Shown here piece after piece: positions 8,673 through 17,807 of a DNA stretch of 64,000 bases. Under the pieces are notes generated by a model, which was given only the letters and a program-made list of their open reading frames with translations, was not told the DNA's origin and did not search any database. The translations under genes and the position numbers were made by a program. Position 1 is the first letter of the stretch. Every line of letters starts with the position of its first letter. This stretch comes from Psychrobacter sp. 1044 (lineage in GTDB: Bacteria; Pseudomonadota; Gammaproteobacteria; Pseudomonadales; Moraxellaceae), in assembly GCF_904846525.1 (NCBI RefSeq), contig NZ_CAJHAZ010000008.1, positions 62,001 through 126,000 on the forward strand, written 5' to 3'.

Positions 8673-11030
8673 ATGAGTGTTGCTGGTCGGCTTGGTAGTA
8701 TTTCCACACGCATGCTGATTATTCTAGCATTGGCTTTTTTACTAATTATCCTGATGGTGTACTGGGTCATCGAAACCCAAGCTAAGCCGCGCATACTGGA
8801 GATGACCTCAGAGATAGTAGTTGAAACGGGTAACGAAGCCATTAATAGCATTATGGCGAATATCAGCCATGTCGACGGACTGGCAAAGGCAACCAGTGCG
8901 ATGGCGGGCGGCTTGCCAAAAGAAGACAGCCTTTATAGAGAAACCTTTGGCAATCTTATGCAACAAACCGATCAACGGATTGTGGGCGGCGGCGTGTGGT
9001 TTGATCCAAATATGTACGCTCAAAACCGAGAGCGCCAGTCGTTTGTGTGGGCGCGTGATGACGCAGGCAACATGCAGCCGTTAGAGCAGTATAATCAAGT
9101 GCGCCAAACGCCGAATCCTTATTATCGAGAGTGGTAGTACATTCCTGCGATGTACGCACGCCATGACCACTGTGTCTGGAGCCGTGCGTATGTTGATCCG
9201 CAAAGCAATCAGCCGATGATGACGTGTGCCAAGGCATTGTATGACAGTCGCAATCAGGCTTTTGATGGGGTAGTGAGTTTTAATCTGCTATTAGATAACC
9301 TCGATGAGGCTATGAAAAAGTGGCAAGATAAGCTGGGTGGTTATGTCTTTTTGGTAGACTTGGACAATCGATTTTTGACCTTTCCTGATCAATCTATGGT
9401 CACGCAAGCGACTGAAGATAATCCCCAAGGAGAAATGGTAACCGCGCATCAATTGGCCGAAAACAACCCTAGCTTCGCCCCTATTGCGGATAGCCTAGAT
9501 AGCATTAATCAAACACTCATCGATGAGGCTGTTACCAAAGATGAGAGTCGTTATACGCTCGCGGCACGTAGTATTTTGAGTACGACCAATCTGAATAAAA
9601 TCAGCGAACAAGAATCCAAGTTGCTGTCAGCATTGCTGCTATTGAATATTGACCAAACGTTTAATCTGGTAGACAGTCACTTGATTGAGACCATCGCTGT
9701 GCCCAATGATTTTGTGTTGCAGCAGCCCGCCACCGCCTTTGTGTTTCGCATGCCATTTACCTATTGGAAGATGGTCATCGTCAAGCCCAATAATGACATG
9801 ATGAGCGTGGCAAATGCGTTGTCAAACCAGCTGATTCAAACCATGCTACTGGGTTTTATTCCTATCCTGTTGTTGACCGCGTGGGTGTTCCGTCGCTACT
9901 TTACACGACCACTAAAATACATGGCACTAGCAGTGGCTGATATGGGTGCATTAATTGAGCAAAAAAAATATCAACAATTAAGCGCCCTTAAACTGCCGCA
10001 CTCAAATGTCAGCGAGATTCAAATCATCAGCGAGCAGACCAACCAATTGATTGACCGCGTCGTCGAGAATGAAGGCGCGCTTGCCGAAATCAATGTCCAT
10101 CTAGAAAAGCAAGTCGCCACCCGTACGCAAGACTTGCAGCAAGCCATGGATGAGTTAAAAGCCTCACAAGTGCATCTGGTACGTTCCGAAAAAATGGCGA
10201 CATTAGGTCAAATGGTGGCGGGCGTGGCGCATGAGGTCAACACACCGCTGGGCTACGTGCGAAGTAATATGGAGCTGGTCGGTGATAATCTCGTGCGTTT
10301 TGATGAATTGCTACAGCATACCGATCAATTATTGCAGGCGTTAAAAGCGCCAACTATCAATCAAGAGCAAGTCAAGATACTGATAGAAGAGACTTTACAA
10401 TGCTGTGAAGAGATTAAAGAAGATGAAGTCAGTGAAGATTTGGCAGATTTAATCAAAGATGGATTGTATGGCGTCGACCAAATTGCTGAACTGGTCGTCA
10501 GCTTGCGCGACTTTTCTCGACTAGACGGATCCAAAGTAAAAGATATCGATATCAATGATTGCATTAATACCTCATTGATTATGGCTCGCAATAATTTAAA
10601 AACCTTAGACGTCAATACCAATCTAGCCGAGTTGCCACTGATTCAATGTAATCCTTCACAAATTAACCAAGTATTACTAAACCTATTTAATAATGCCGCG
10701 CAAGCCATGCCGCCAGATCATAAAGGGACATTGCAAGTCAGCTCGTCTGTCGATGCGGCGCAGCAATATATCGTGGTACGCATTATAGATAATGGTGTCG
10801 GTATCGCAGAGCATATTTTAACGCATATCTTTGAGCCGTTTTTTACCACCAAAAAAGCAGGCGATGGCACAGGGTTAGGATTGGCCATTACGGCACAAAT
10901 CATCGAACAACATGGTGGACGCATTGAGGTTAGCTCAATCGTTGGCGCGGGCACGACGTTTACCCTCATGCTACCGATACAGTCTATCGTTCATGAAAAG
11001 AAACCTGCGCAAGTCTTATTTGAAAGTTGA
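8673..11030 (+). pseudogene. Cache-domain sensor histidine kinase interrupted by one in-frame TAG
   Basis: Read through, this is a 785-codon sensor kinase. It has an N-terminal membrane segment (about 13-33), a periplasmic double-cache sensor domain and a second membrane segment near residue 390. A HAMP-like linker, coiled coil and HisKA domain follow, with phospho-acceptor His in GVAHEVNTPLGYV (about residue 520). The HATPase domain contains DNGVGI and GDGTGLGLAI. One amber codon at 9135-9137 (codon 155) lies in the cache domain; the frame is the same before and after, and ...YYREW-stop-YIPAMYARHDHCVWSRAYVDP is continuous with the family, consistent with TGG to TAG. Translation could restart at ATG 9150, but it has no ribosome site and would lack the first membrane segment. 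Its response-regulator partner follows 33 bp later. Confidence 0.75.
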
Positions 11031-11063
11031 GAGACTTCCAACCATTTATTTAAAGAGAGCGTC

Positions 11064-12002
11064 ATGCAAAAACCAAAAATCGCTTTTATCGATGATGAGC
11101 CGCGTATCTTGCGCAGCTTAAAAATGCATTTTCGCCAGTCACATGATGTATTTATTACTACCGATGCCACTGAGCTAATGGAATATGTTAGCCGGAATGA
11201 AGTACAAGTGGTCATCAGCGACCAACGCATGCCAGATAAGCAAGGTATAGAAGTATTGAGTGACATCAAAGCAGCTTCACCAAATACTATTCGTATCTTG
11301 TTAACTGGTTATGCGGATCTGAATGCCGTGATGGATTCTGTGAATGAGGGCGAAATTTATCGCTATATCACTAAGCCATGGCAAAATGATGAACTTAAAA
11401 AAATCGTTAATAAAGCCACAGAAATTGCTCAGCAAACGCAAGAAATCACACAAAACACTATGAAAAATGATGCAACTCAAAACCGTGTTAATAGTGGCAC
11501 GGTTAGCAATCGCCATATATTGGTACTAGACGATGATGAGAGTGTCTATCAACAAATAAAAAGTCATTTTAAGAGCGCTTATACCGTGAGCTGGGCGAGT
11601 AACCTTGAACAGGCCGCAAAGTTATTACAAAAAAAACGCTTTGGTGTCACGATTACAGATTCGACGCTCAATAAAGAAAATATTACGCCCATCGTTTATG
11701 CCTTAAAAAATATCCAGCCAGATATGATGGTTCTGATGTTGACTGAATTCAAAGATGCTCATATGGTCATTGATTTAATTAACAAGGGTCAGGTATATCG
11801 CTGTCTACCACGTCCGACTAACTTTTCTATCATGAGTATCAGTCTTGATCGGGCTTTTGATCATCACGAAAGATTGGTGCAGCAGCCGATACTGGCAGCT
11901 CGTCATCATGTTGAAGAGGTGCCGGAGTCAGAAGCTTTCAACTTTTCTGAAAGGCTAAAAGGTTTCTTTGCTAAATTCAGGGGTTGGCGCATTAGTAGGT
12001 GA
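11064..12002 (+). CDS. Response regulator with two receiver domains and no output domain
   Basis: A 312-residue cytoplasmic protein downstream of the histidine kinase, almost certainly its partner. Receiver 1 (about 5-120) is complete: acidic pair DDE, phospho-acceptor Asp53 in VVISDQRMP, and Lys104 in YITKPW. Receiver 2 (about 150-270) keeps an acidic triad (LDDDE) and an Asp (TITDS, about 199), but the conserved Lys-Pro is replaced by Arg-Pro in RCLPRP, so it is probably not a normal phospho-switch. The first receiver resembles those of RpfG-type proteins, but no HD-GYP, GGDEF or DNA-binding domain follows; the tail is a short basic segment. GAGAG lies before the start. Confidence 0.8.
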   Translation: MQKPKIAFIDDEPRILRSLKMHFRQSHDVFITTDATELMEYVSRNEVQVVISDQRMPDKQGIEVLSDIKAASPNTIRILLTGYADLNAVMDSVNEGEIYRYITKPWQNDELKKIVNKATEIAQQTQEITQNTMKNDATQNRVNSGTVSNRHILVLDDDESVYQQIKSHFKSAYTVSWASNLEQAAKLLQKKRFGVTITDSTLNKENITPIVYALKNIQPDMMVLMLTEFKDAHMVIDLINKGQVYRCLPRPTNFSIMSISLDRAFDHHERLVQQPILAARHHVEEVPESEAFNFSERLKGFFAKFRGWRISR

Positions 12003-12007
12003 AAAAA

Positions 12008-12031
12008 TAGGGCACGCTAAAAATGCCCTAT
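12008..12031. terminator. Weak hairpin after the response regulator
   Basis: TAGGGCA-loop-TGCCCTA seven-base stem right after the stop codon, without a clear T-run on the plus strand. A possible terminator between this operon and the convergent SafE-like gene. Confidence 0.35.
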
Positions 12032-12077
12032 CCATAATTTAAAATATCATTGCCTCCTATGTACATGAGAGACGTTT

Positions 12078-12890
12078 TTATTGCTCGTGATTCATTTGCT
12101 CGTGGTTCATTTGCTCATGGTTCATTTGCTCATGGTTCATTTGCTCGTGATTCATTTGCTCATGGTTCATTTGCTCATGGTTCATTTGCTCATGGTTCAT
12201 TTGCCCGTGTCCACCATGCATATTGGCCATGACCATCGGCACCGCTATGACGGCTAAGCCAGATAGCGTCATGATTGCGCCATTCACTTGCCTTAGGCGT
12301 AAACGCCCGATTTGATTGCGCATCCAGTTGACCGTTTCGTGCGTGGCGACGAGCATGGGTACGGTTCCTAGACCAAAGACAAACATTAATACGGCACCTG
12401 TGAGCGGGTCATGACCGACGACCGCAATAAGTAATGCGCCATAAACGAGACCACAGGGTAAAAATCCCCATAATAAACCTGCCGTCAATGCTCGAGGAAA
12501 GGTGTTTAAGGGGAATACTTTCTGCCGAAGAGGTGATAAAGCTTGCCAAAAATGCATACCAAGACGTTCAAGCTTGTTCAAAAAAGGCAACCCTAGCATG
12601 GTTAATCCGACAAATACCAAGACCAACCCTAGTAGAATGCGAGGTGTGCTATTGCCAACCATCAGAGGGGTTAATACCGTAGTGCCAATCACTCCAGCAA
12701 TTAAGCCCAATAGGGCATAACTGAGTAAGCGTCCCAAATGGTAAGTCGCAATGAGGCCGCGTTTTTTTGCTGGACTGGTTTCTTTCATCGATAGTCCGAA
12801 TGCGGTGACGATACCGCCACACATACCTAAGCAATGCGGCGAACCAAAAAATCCCATTAAGAATGCTGCAATTAATAGTGCCATAGTCAT
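12078..12890 (-). CDS. SafE/DsbD_2-type membrane protein with a C-terminal MNHEQ repeat tail
   Basis: A 270-residue inner-membrane protein of the TauE/SafE-like DsbD_2 group, with about six transmembrane segments. The family Cys-containing motifs GSPHCLGMCGGI (near residues 16-27) and GFLPCGLVYGAL are intact. Relatives sit near copper or cytochrome-oxidase assembly genes, and a copper role is likely here because an OprC-type receptor and a DUF2946 gene lie directly upstream. Unusually, after the last membrane segment the chain continues as HGGHGQ and then eight tandem MNHEQ pentapeptides to the stop codon. That adds Met and His residues well suited to bind Cu(I). GGAAG precedes the start. Sulfite export, implied by the family name, is not supported. 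Confidence 0.82.
   Translation of the reverse strand: MTMALLIAAFLMGFFGSPHCLGMCGGIVTAFGLSMKETSPAKKRGLIATYHLGRLLSYALLGLIAGVIGTTVLTPLMVGNSTPRILLGLVLVFVGLTMLGLPFLNKLERLGMHFWQALSPLRQKVFPLNTFPRALTAGLLWGFLPCGLVYGALLIAVVGHDPLTGAVLMFVFGLGTVPMLVATHETVNWMRNQIGRLRLRQVNGAIMTLSGLAVIAVPMVMANMHGGHGQMNHEQMNHEQMNHEQMNHEQMNHEQMNHEQMNHEQMNHEQ
12081..12200. repeat. Eight tandem 15-bp units encoding MNHEQ
   Basis: Eight back-to-back 15-bp units of the form TTGCTCRTGRTTCAT, with five identical copies (TTGCTCATGGTTCAT) and three carrying one or two transitions. On the minus strand each encodes MNHEQ. The array ends directly at the stop codon. Period divisible by three means copy-number change keeps the frame. Confidence 0.95.
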
Positions 12891-12911
12891 GAAAGTGCTT
12901 CCTATAATATA

Positions 12912-13015
12912 ATACCAAATCCAAAAATACGATTAACTTTATTAGACTTGCTAAGCCTGTTAGCGGTCATAGTCAAAAAAGTTATCCTTATTATTCTAAT
13001 TTTTGGAAATGGTAT
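12912..13015. repeat. 104-bp MITE-like inverted-repeat element
   Basis: The left end ATACCAAATCCAAAAAT and the complement of the right end (ATACCATTTCCAAAAAT) agree at 15 of 17 positions, and weaker similarity continues inward. It lies in the gap between the TonB receptor and the SafE-like gene, so it may alter their co-transcription. No coding capacity. Confidence 0.5.
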
Positions 13016-13055
13016 AAGAGAAATAAAGTCAGTTAACAATCTATCTTAATGACAC

Positions 13056-15359
13056 CTAAAACTTATAGTTAACACCTACATAGAATGAGCGACCCGCGCC
13101 AGGAACGGCAGTACCCCAGTTAGAACTGTTGCCTATTTCGCCATTCATCGACATGGTTTTGCCTTGTCCCATGTATGCGCCCCCTAGAGGTAGGGCATAG
13201 TTTTTATCGAATACGTTATCGATACCAGCCTCAATTGCTACCTCTTTAAACTGATAGCCTGTACTGAGATTTAAGAGACCATAACCCGCCGTTTTAATTT
13301 CGTTACGAGGGGTTGAGATATCATTTTTAGCCGCGACACCCACCACTTCAATTTGGTTTGTCCAACCATTATTTTCCCGATTCAGGGCAACACTGCCATT
13401 GAATGGCATGATGTTATATAAGTCTGAGCCGCTGTCTTTATTTTCCCCTTTGGTATAGCTTAAGGAGCCTACCATATTCCAGTACCCCCAAGCATTTGCT
13501 GCCAGCTGCCGATTGGCTGAGATATCTATGCCATATATCTCAGCATCTTGGTTGGTATAGCGCAGCACATTATATTGATTCGTTGTTTGAGTGCTAGCTG
13601 CTGTGTTTGCCATGGGGTTCCACTGTACGGCATCGACATAGTCATCAATTTTTGAATAGTAAGGCGTGGCTTTAACGCCCCAGCTATCATCAGCACCGCG
13701 CCAGTCTAGGGTGGCAGATAGGGTGTTGGATTTTTCAGAACGCAGATTAGGATCACCAAAATAGCCATTACCGTCACCAACGGTATTATTCATGATGGCC
13801 GCCATTTTCCAAGTGGACCAGGTATAGCGTTCATATAAGCTTGGCGTGCGCTCTTTGTGCGATAGACCTAAGGCTAGATTTTTTTGTGAATCAATGTCGT
13901 AGCGTGCGAGTGCAGTAATATCAAAGTTGTTATCGGTGGTTCGGCGGTCACTGGCATTAAAGTTAGCGCTATCTCGCAGCTGATTGGTCATATTGTTTTG
14001 ACCATCGATTTGATAGCCATGTACTTCATCAGCACTGGTACGTACGTTTTCATAGCGAGCGCCAAGCTGGGTGCTCCAGTCAGGCGAGATGTCTTTTTCC
14101 CATTCGCCATAGATACCGATACGCTGACGCTGACCATTGTTGATATTTTGAAAGTCGTTTGGCGACATCATACCGTCGCCAGATGCCGCCCACGTGTCAT
14201 CGAGAGTGTAGTCTTGATATTCAGCACCTATATTGAGCGTGCCTTGGTTGGTTAAATCAATAATACCTTTAAGATTGGCACCGATGGTCTCGCTACTGGT
14301 GTACATCGGCATACCTTTGGCATTACCATATAAGAACTGTTTGTCTTCCCCAAAATTCATATAGTGATCGACATCTTCATGATAGGCCTGTGCTTCTAGC
14401 TGCCCCCAATTTAACTCGCTTTTGTAGCGCAAATTAATGCGGTCAAGCTGATTGTCGAGCATGTCCATCCGCTGATTTGGATATAACTCTTTTGGGACGT
14501 TTTGCCACAGATAAGTTCCTTGTAGCAGATGATTGCCGTTCTTATAAGCCACATCTACTGACTGGTTTTTGCTTTCATAGGCGGTTGAACCAACTTCGTC
14601 TTTCGCTAAGGTTTTACCAGCGTTCCCTGTCTCTGTATAAGATTTAAAATCACCACCAGCTTTATAATTATCCGCCTGCGCAAAGCTGCCTTTATAGGTG
14701 AGGCTAAGCTGCTCGTTTGCTGCTGTGGTAGATACATTGGCACCATAAGCGTCACCATTACTACGATAAAATGTGCCAATTTCACCTGAGGTTAATATGT
14801 CGCTATCCGTTGAAAACATAGGCTCTGCTGTTTCGACAACGATAGTACCGCCAATACTATTACCACCGACACTCACAGGCGTCACACCTGCATAGACGGT
14901 TGTCTTCTCTATAGCGCTTGGCGCAATATAAGACAAGGGTGAGTTCATACTGTTTGGACAGGAGGCGATTGAGTCAACGCCATCCACTAAGATACGCAGA
15001 CGGTTGTCCGCCAAGCCTCTTATCACGGGCAGGTTTGAGATACCACCGGCACTTTGTACATTTAGACCGGGTATTTTTGTCAGTATAGTGGCTGTATCAC
15101 TGCTTGCCACTTGTTTGCTGCTAATAAATTTTTGATCAAGGGTGGCGGCTGTCCCAAGTGCATTGGTACTAGAGCGCTTATCCGCTGCTGTCGCATAAAC
15201 GACGATTTCTGGCAATTGAATATGTGGCTCATCATCAGTAGTAGGCATGTGCGCCTTTACGGTTGTGGAATCCGCATAAGCGCTACTGATATGCAATAAA
15301 GACAAAGCTAAAACACTTAGTTTTAAAATAGGTACAGCATTCATTGATGAAGATAACAT
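13056..15359 (-). CDS. OprC/NosA-type TonB-dependent copper receptor
   Basis: A 767-residue outer-membrane beta-barrel. It has a signal peptide cleaved after SSAYA, a TonB-box-like LPEIVVYATA (about 49-58), a plug domain (about 75-190) and a 22-strand barrel ending in the aromatic YVGVNYKF. Within the plug, DSIASCPNSMNSP places Cys134 and Met138 in the CxxxM arrangement used for copper binding by OprC. The ending YALPLGGAYMGQGKTMSMNG is also typical of OprC/NosA proteins. AGGAAAG lies at good spacing before the start; an alternative ATG six codons in is less likely. Flanked by the SafE-like and DUF2946 genes, it is inferred to import copper across the outer membrane. Other cargo cannot be excluded from sequence alone. 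Confidence 0.88.
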   Translation of the reverse strand: MLSSSMNAVPILKLSVLALSLLHISSAYADSTTVKAHMPTTDDEPHIQLPEIVVYATAADKRSSTNALGTAATLDQKFISSKQVASSDTATILTKIPGLNVQSAGGISNLPVIRGLADNRLRILVDGVDSIASCPNSMNSPLSYIAPSAIEKTTVYAGVTPVSVGGNSIGGTIVVETAEPMFSTDSDILTSGEIGTFYRSNGDAYGANVSTTAANEQLSLTYKGSFAQADNYKAGGDFKSYTETGNAGKTLAKDEVGSTAYESKNQSVDVAYKNGNHLLQGTYLWQNVPKELYPNQRMDMLDNQLDRINLRYKSELNWGQLEAQAYHEDVDHYMNFGEDKQFLYGNAKGMPMYTSSETIGANLKGIIDLTNQGTLNIGAEYQDYTLDDTWAASGDGMMSPNDFQNINNGQRQRIGIYGEWEKDISPDWSTQLGARYENVRTSADEVHGYQIDGQNNMTNQLRDSANFNASDRRTTDNNFDITALARYDIDSQKNLALGLSHKERTPSLYERYTWSTWKMAAIMNNTVGDGNGYFGDPNLRSEKSNTLSATLDWRGADDSWGVKATPYYSKIDDYVDAVQWNPMANTAASTQTTNQYNVLRYTNQDAEIYGIDISANRQLAANAWGYWNMVGSLSYTKGENKDSGSDLYNIMPFNGSVALNRENNGWTNQIEVVGVAAKNDISTPRNEIKTAGYGLLNLSTGYQFKEVAIEAGIDNVFDKNYALPLGGAYMGQGKTMSMNGEIGNSSNWGTAVPGAGRSFYVGVNYKF

Positions 15360-15824
15360 CTTACTTTCCTAGAAATTCGCAAAAATATTTTATGAAATCG
15401 GTTATTCAGTTTTTACTAAGAGGCAATGTAAGCCAAGGTAAGCCAAGCCATTTATGGACTTAGACTAGGTGCTTACTGAATATTTTCCGATATAAATAGA
15501 TAGCATTTTGAGCACAATATTATGAGCACAGTTTTGAGCGCAATGTTTTAGGCAAACGCATACAAGTGCCTCAATCAGAGCGTCAAATGAGCGCGTTGAT
15601 TGAGAGCCTTGTCACTAATGCTCTAGGGCGTGTCCCCAATTCAATCGATTACTTTCGAAATGGGCTAAAAATGGCTAAATTTTGCCAAACATCGTCAAAT
15701 AGCTTATTAATATCTCGATATTATTTGCGCTACTTTTCTTGTTTGACGGCAATTTATCTCATGTTTATCACCATTTTTAAAATGAGGACACGCCCTAAAA
15801 ATATTGGACTATAAATGTAGATAG
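15360..15824. other. 465-bp gap between the copper receptor and the DUF2946 gene
   Basis: It holds the MITE-like element (15624-15797) and the presumed promoter of the receptor. Short direct repeats (GTAAGCCAAG at 15429 onward, and TTTTGAGCRCAAT at about 15508 and 15532) are visible. I see no clear Fur, Zur or CueR-type operator. Confidence 0.4.
15624..15797. repeat. 174-bp MITE-like element with TAGGGCGTGTCC termini
   Basis: Perfect 12-bp terminal inverted repeats TAGGGCGTGTCC and GGACACGCCCTA enclose AT-rich sequence with internal dyads. The ends begin and finish with TA, which suggests a TA target. Its right end matches the 51-bp element at 5281-5331, so they belong to one family. It separates the copper receptor from the DUF2946 gene. 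An 82-codon open frame across it is chance. Confidence 0.65.
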
Positions 15825-16415
15825 TTATGTGGGTGTGACTGGAGGAGCGCGTGCGAGGGGTCGTAAAAAATTACTAGGAGAGTAGGTATGTGAGCGATAC
15901 AAAAACGTAACTGAGACAGTAGACAGCTCAATCAAAGCCGAGTCAGTATGTGTAAAAGCGACTGGCAATAGTGCCGCAGACATGGCAGTGCAAAGGTCAC
16001 AGCCAGTGTATTTTACGGTATCAGGGTTAGATTCAGAGCTTGCAACCTTATCTTTGCTATATAAGGCTTCCTGCGAAGGTGCGGCGTCAACCGTTATAAC
16101 TGGCTCAACGGTCGCAGGCGATGTTAAAGATAAGGATGCATTATGATGAAGTAAATGACGAGCGGCACTATCAATGGGTATGTTGTGATTCGTTTGCGCA
16201 ATATCAGTCTGTATTTGCTCATACTGCTTAGCTGCCGATACAATCGGTGCAAGCTCTGAACAGATACCATGACCTAAGTGGGCATTATCATCCCATAGAG
16301 GTGTGAGCAACAGCGTGATGTGCATGATCCAAGCAAAACACGCGACCAACATGCCGAACCACATCGTTACCGGTGATGAATATCGTAAAACAAGCTTACG
16401 GCGCTTAGTAGACAT
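15825..16415 (-). CDS. DUF2946-type protein of the copper cluster
   Basis: A 196-residue protein with a short basic N-terminus, one hydrophobic segment (MWFGMLVACFAWIMHITLLL, about 18-37) and Cys/His motifs HLGHGICSEL and CDLCTAM near the C-terminal half. This layout fits DUF2946, a poorly characterised family often next to OprC-type copper receptors. The His/Cys pairs may bind copper in the periplasm, but this is inference. The N-terminal segment could be an uncleaved signal anchor. No convincing ribosome site is visible before the ATG at 16415. It is the first gene of the minus-strand copper cluster, separated from the receptor by a MITE-like insertion. Confidence 0.65.
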   Translation of the reverse strand: MSTKRRKLVLRYSSPVTMWFGMLVACFAWIMHITLLLTPLWDDNAHLGHGICSELAPIVSAAKQYEQIQTDIAQTNHNIPIDSAARHLLHHNASLSLTSPATVEPVITVDAAPSQEALYSKDKVASSESNPDTVKYTGCDLCTAMSAALLPVAFTHTDSALIELSTVSVTFLYRSHTYSPSNFLRPLARAPPVTPT

Positions 16416-16499
16416 GATAGGGTCATCGTATTACCAGCATGCTGATGATGCATAGGTAACATTTATAAGTAAGGAGGTGTGCTAACTTAAAACGTCAGT

Positions 16500-16691
16500 T
16501 TAAAGCATTTTAGAAAGAATACTTAACAAAATAGACATTATCATTAACAATGCCATTCTAAGACAAGGGGTATGCTCTTTACAAGTCTTGTATAGAGATA
16601 TATCGGGCATTCTAGAGAAGTCGGTCACAGCGTCGTCATGTTTGCTCAGCCTGCTATTTGCCGTATTATACTTTGCTGTACTTATATTCAT
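16500..16691 (-). CDS. Hypothetical 63-residue protein
   Basis: A short open frame with a polar N-terminal half and a strongly hydrophobic C-terminal helix (LRMALLMIMSILLSILSKML), compatible with a tail-anchored membrane peptide. No recognised domain and no good ribosome site. It may be a chance frame in the 460-bp gap upstream of the DUF2946 gene. Confidence 0.22.
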   Translation of the reverse strand: MNISTAKYNTANSRLSKHDDAVTDFSRMPDISLYKTCKEHTPCLRMALLMIMSILLSILSKML

Positions 16692-16878
16692 CTTGTACTG
16701 AGAAGGTTAGATGACTGAAGTAGCTAGACGATAGCCAAGTAAATGGGAAAGAGCTAATAAAACCCAGCGGAAAAGATAGGCTAATGTAATGCGGAGTGCG
16801 ATTTTTTGTTTTACGCGACCAATATTGATGGTGCTAGCGACTTAAAAATAGTGAAATTTTTCGGTAAAAAAGAACAAT

Positions 16879-17268
16879 TTAACAACTATTGCTCTCTATA
16901 TTGTTTTTCTCGATAATATCGATTTTTCTCTCTAATTCTATAATCTGTAACTTACAGCTCTTATAGTGATCTTCTTGATTGCCCTCTATGTCCTTAAGGG
17001 TTCTTTGATAGATACGGTTGTACAGTGAGGTTAGGGCTTTTTTAATTGTTTTGATTTCTTTCGAGGATAAATCCATTTGTTTATCAAAATCAGGTGCTTT
17101 TATTTTTGCACATAGCTCAAAAAGTGCGAGATTAAAATCTTGATAGTATTGCTGCACTGAGTTTTCTTTTGATTGATCGCTATACTGGATGTTTTTTTTC
17201 ATCAGAATGAGCAAAGCACTATCAATCAAGTTTTTTTCATAATCTGTCAAACATAAGTAATGGTTCAT
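16879..17268 (-). CDS. Hypothetical 129-residue protein, largely helical
   Basis: I do not recognise this protein. It is a soluble, Lys/Glu/Ile-rich chain with no signal peptide or membrane segment. Long amphipathic stretches (about 60-125, e.g. KSCKLQIIELERKIDIIEKNN) predict a coiled coil at the C-terminus. Base composition is more AT-rich than neighbouring genes, which may indicate recent acquisition. The ribosome site is weak. It stands alone between the copper cluster and a basic secreted peptide, with no operon context. Confidence 0.55.
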   Translation of the reverse strand: MNHYLCLTDYEKNLIDSALLILMKKNIQYSDQSKENSVQQYYQDFNLALFELCAKIKAPDFDKQMDLSSKEIKTIKKALTSLYNRIYQRTLKDIEGNQEDHYKSCKLQIIELERKIDIIEKNNIESNSC

Positions 17269-17807
17269 TACATCGATTCTCAGTTATTTAAAAATTGCTA
17301 TTCAGAAAGCCATCAGTTGGCTACTTTAAAAAAATCCCAACGCCAACGACTCTTGCAAAATACTTATCTAGTCTGCTTAGTTTGGTCTTTACTCTTTAAA
17401 AGACTTTATTGTGATGCGGCATATCGTTAATGGCTTTGAATAATCAACGCATTTTATAGGGTGGAAATGAAAGTATCGTGACAACGTCTACGCTTTATAA
17501 AAAATATGCCAAAGCCAGTCACCCTAAGCTATATATAAGATATCTTTTCATTTACCATTACTTGCCCGTCTAGAAAAGCGCCAATATGACGCTTATAGCG
17601 TACCACTTAAGAAACCTTCCCTCATTAAGGTTACCTTTCTTTAATCTTCATAAATCTACTTAACGTTTGAATCATTTATCATTCTCGTTGTCGATAGAGC
17701 AAATTTTTATCACGATGCTTTTTATCACGTGAATGCTTTACTCGATATTGAGTAAGGCAGTTTCAACCACAACTCATAACTAATATGACTTTATACGAGA
17801 AAAAATA
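17269..17807. other. 539-bp intergenic stretch with no recognisable feature
   Basis: AT-rich, with stop codons in all frames at short intervals. It presumably holds promoters for the two divergent flanking genes. I see no strong operator, hairpin or RNA gene. Confidence 0.4.

Noticed and set aside
12081..12200. Regular repeats as a possible CRISPR array
   Set aside because: Units are 15 bp, directly adjacent with no spacers, and coding in frame with a membrane protein.
12050..12232. Plus-strand frame of FARGSFAHGSFAHG repeats
   Set aside because: It is the antisense of the MNHEQ repeat array of the SafE-like gene; the periodicity comes from the 15-bp units, not from a real protein.
15566..15814. 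82-codon frame on the plus strand
   Set aside because: It spans the MITE-like element, has no ribosome site and no protein-like composition.
16540..16560. ATTATCATTAAC as a Fur half site
   Set aside because: Only one half matches and it is inside a doubtful frame with no downstream iron gene.
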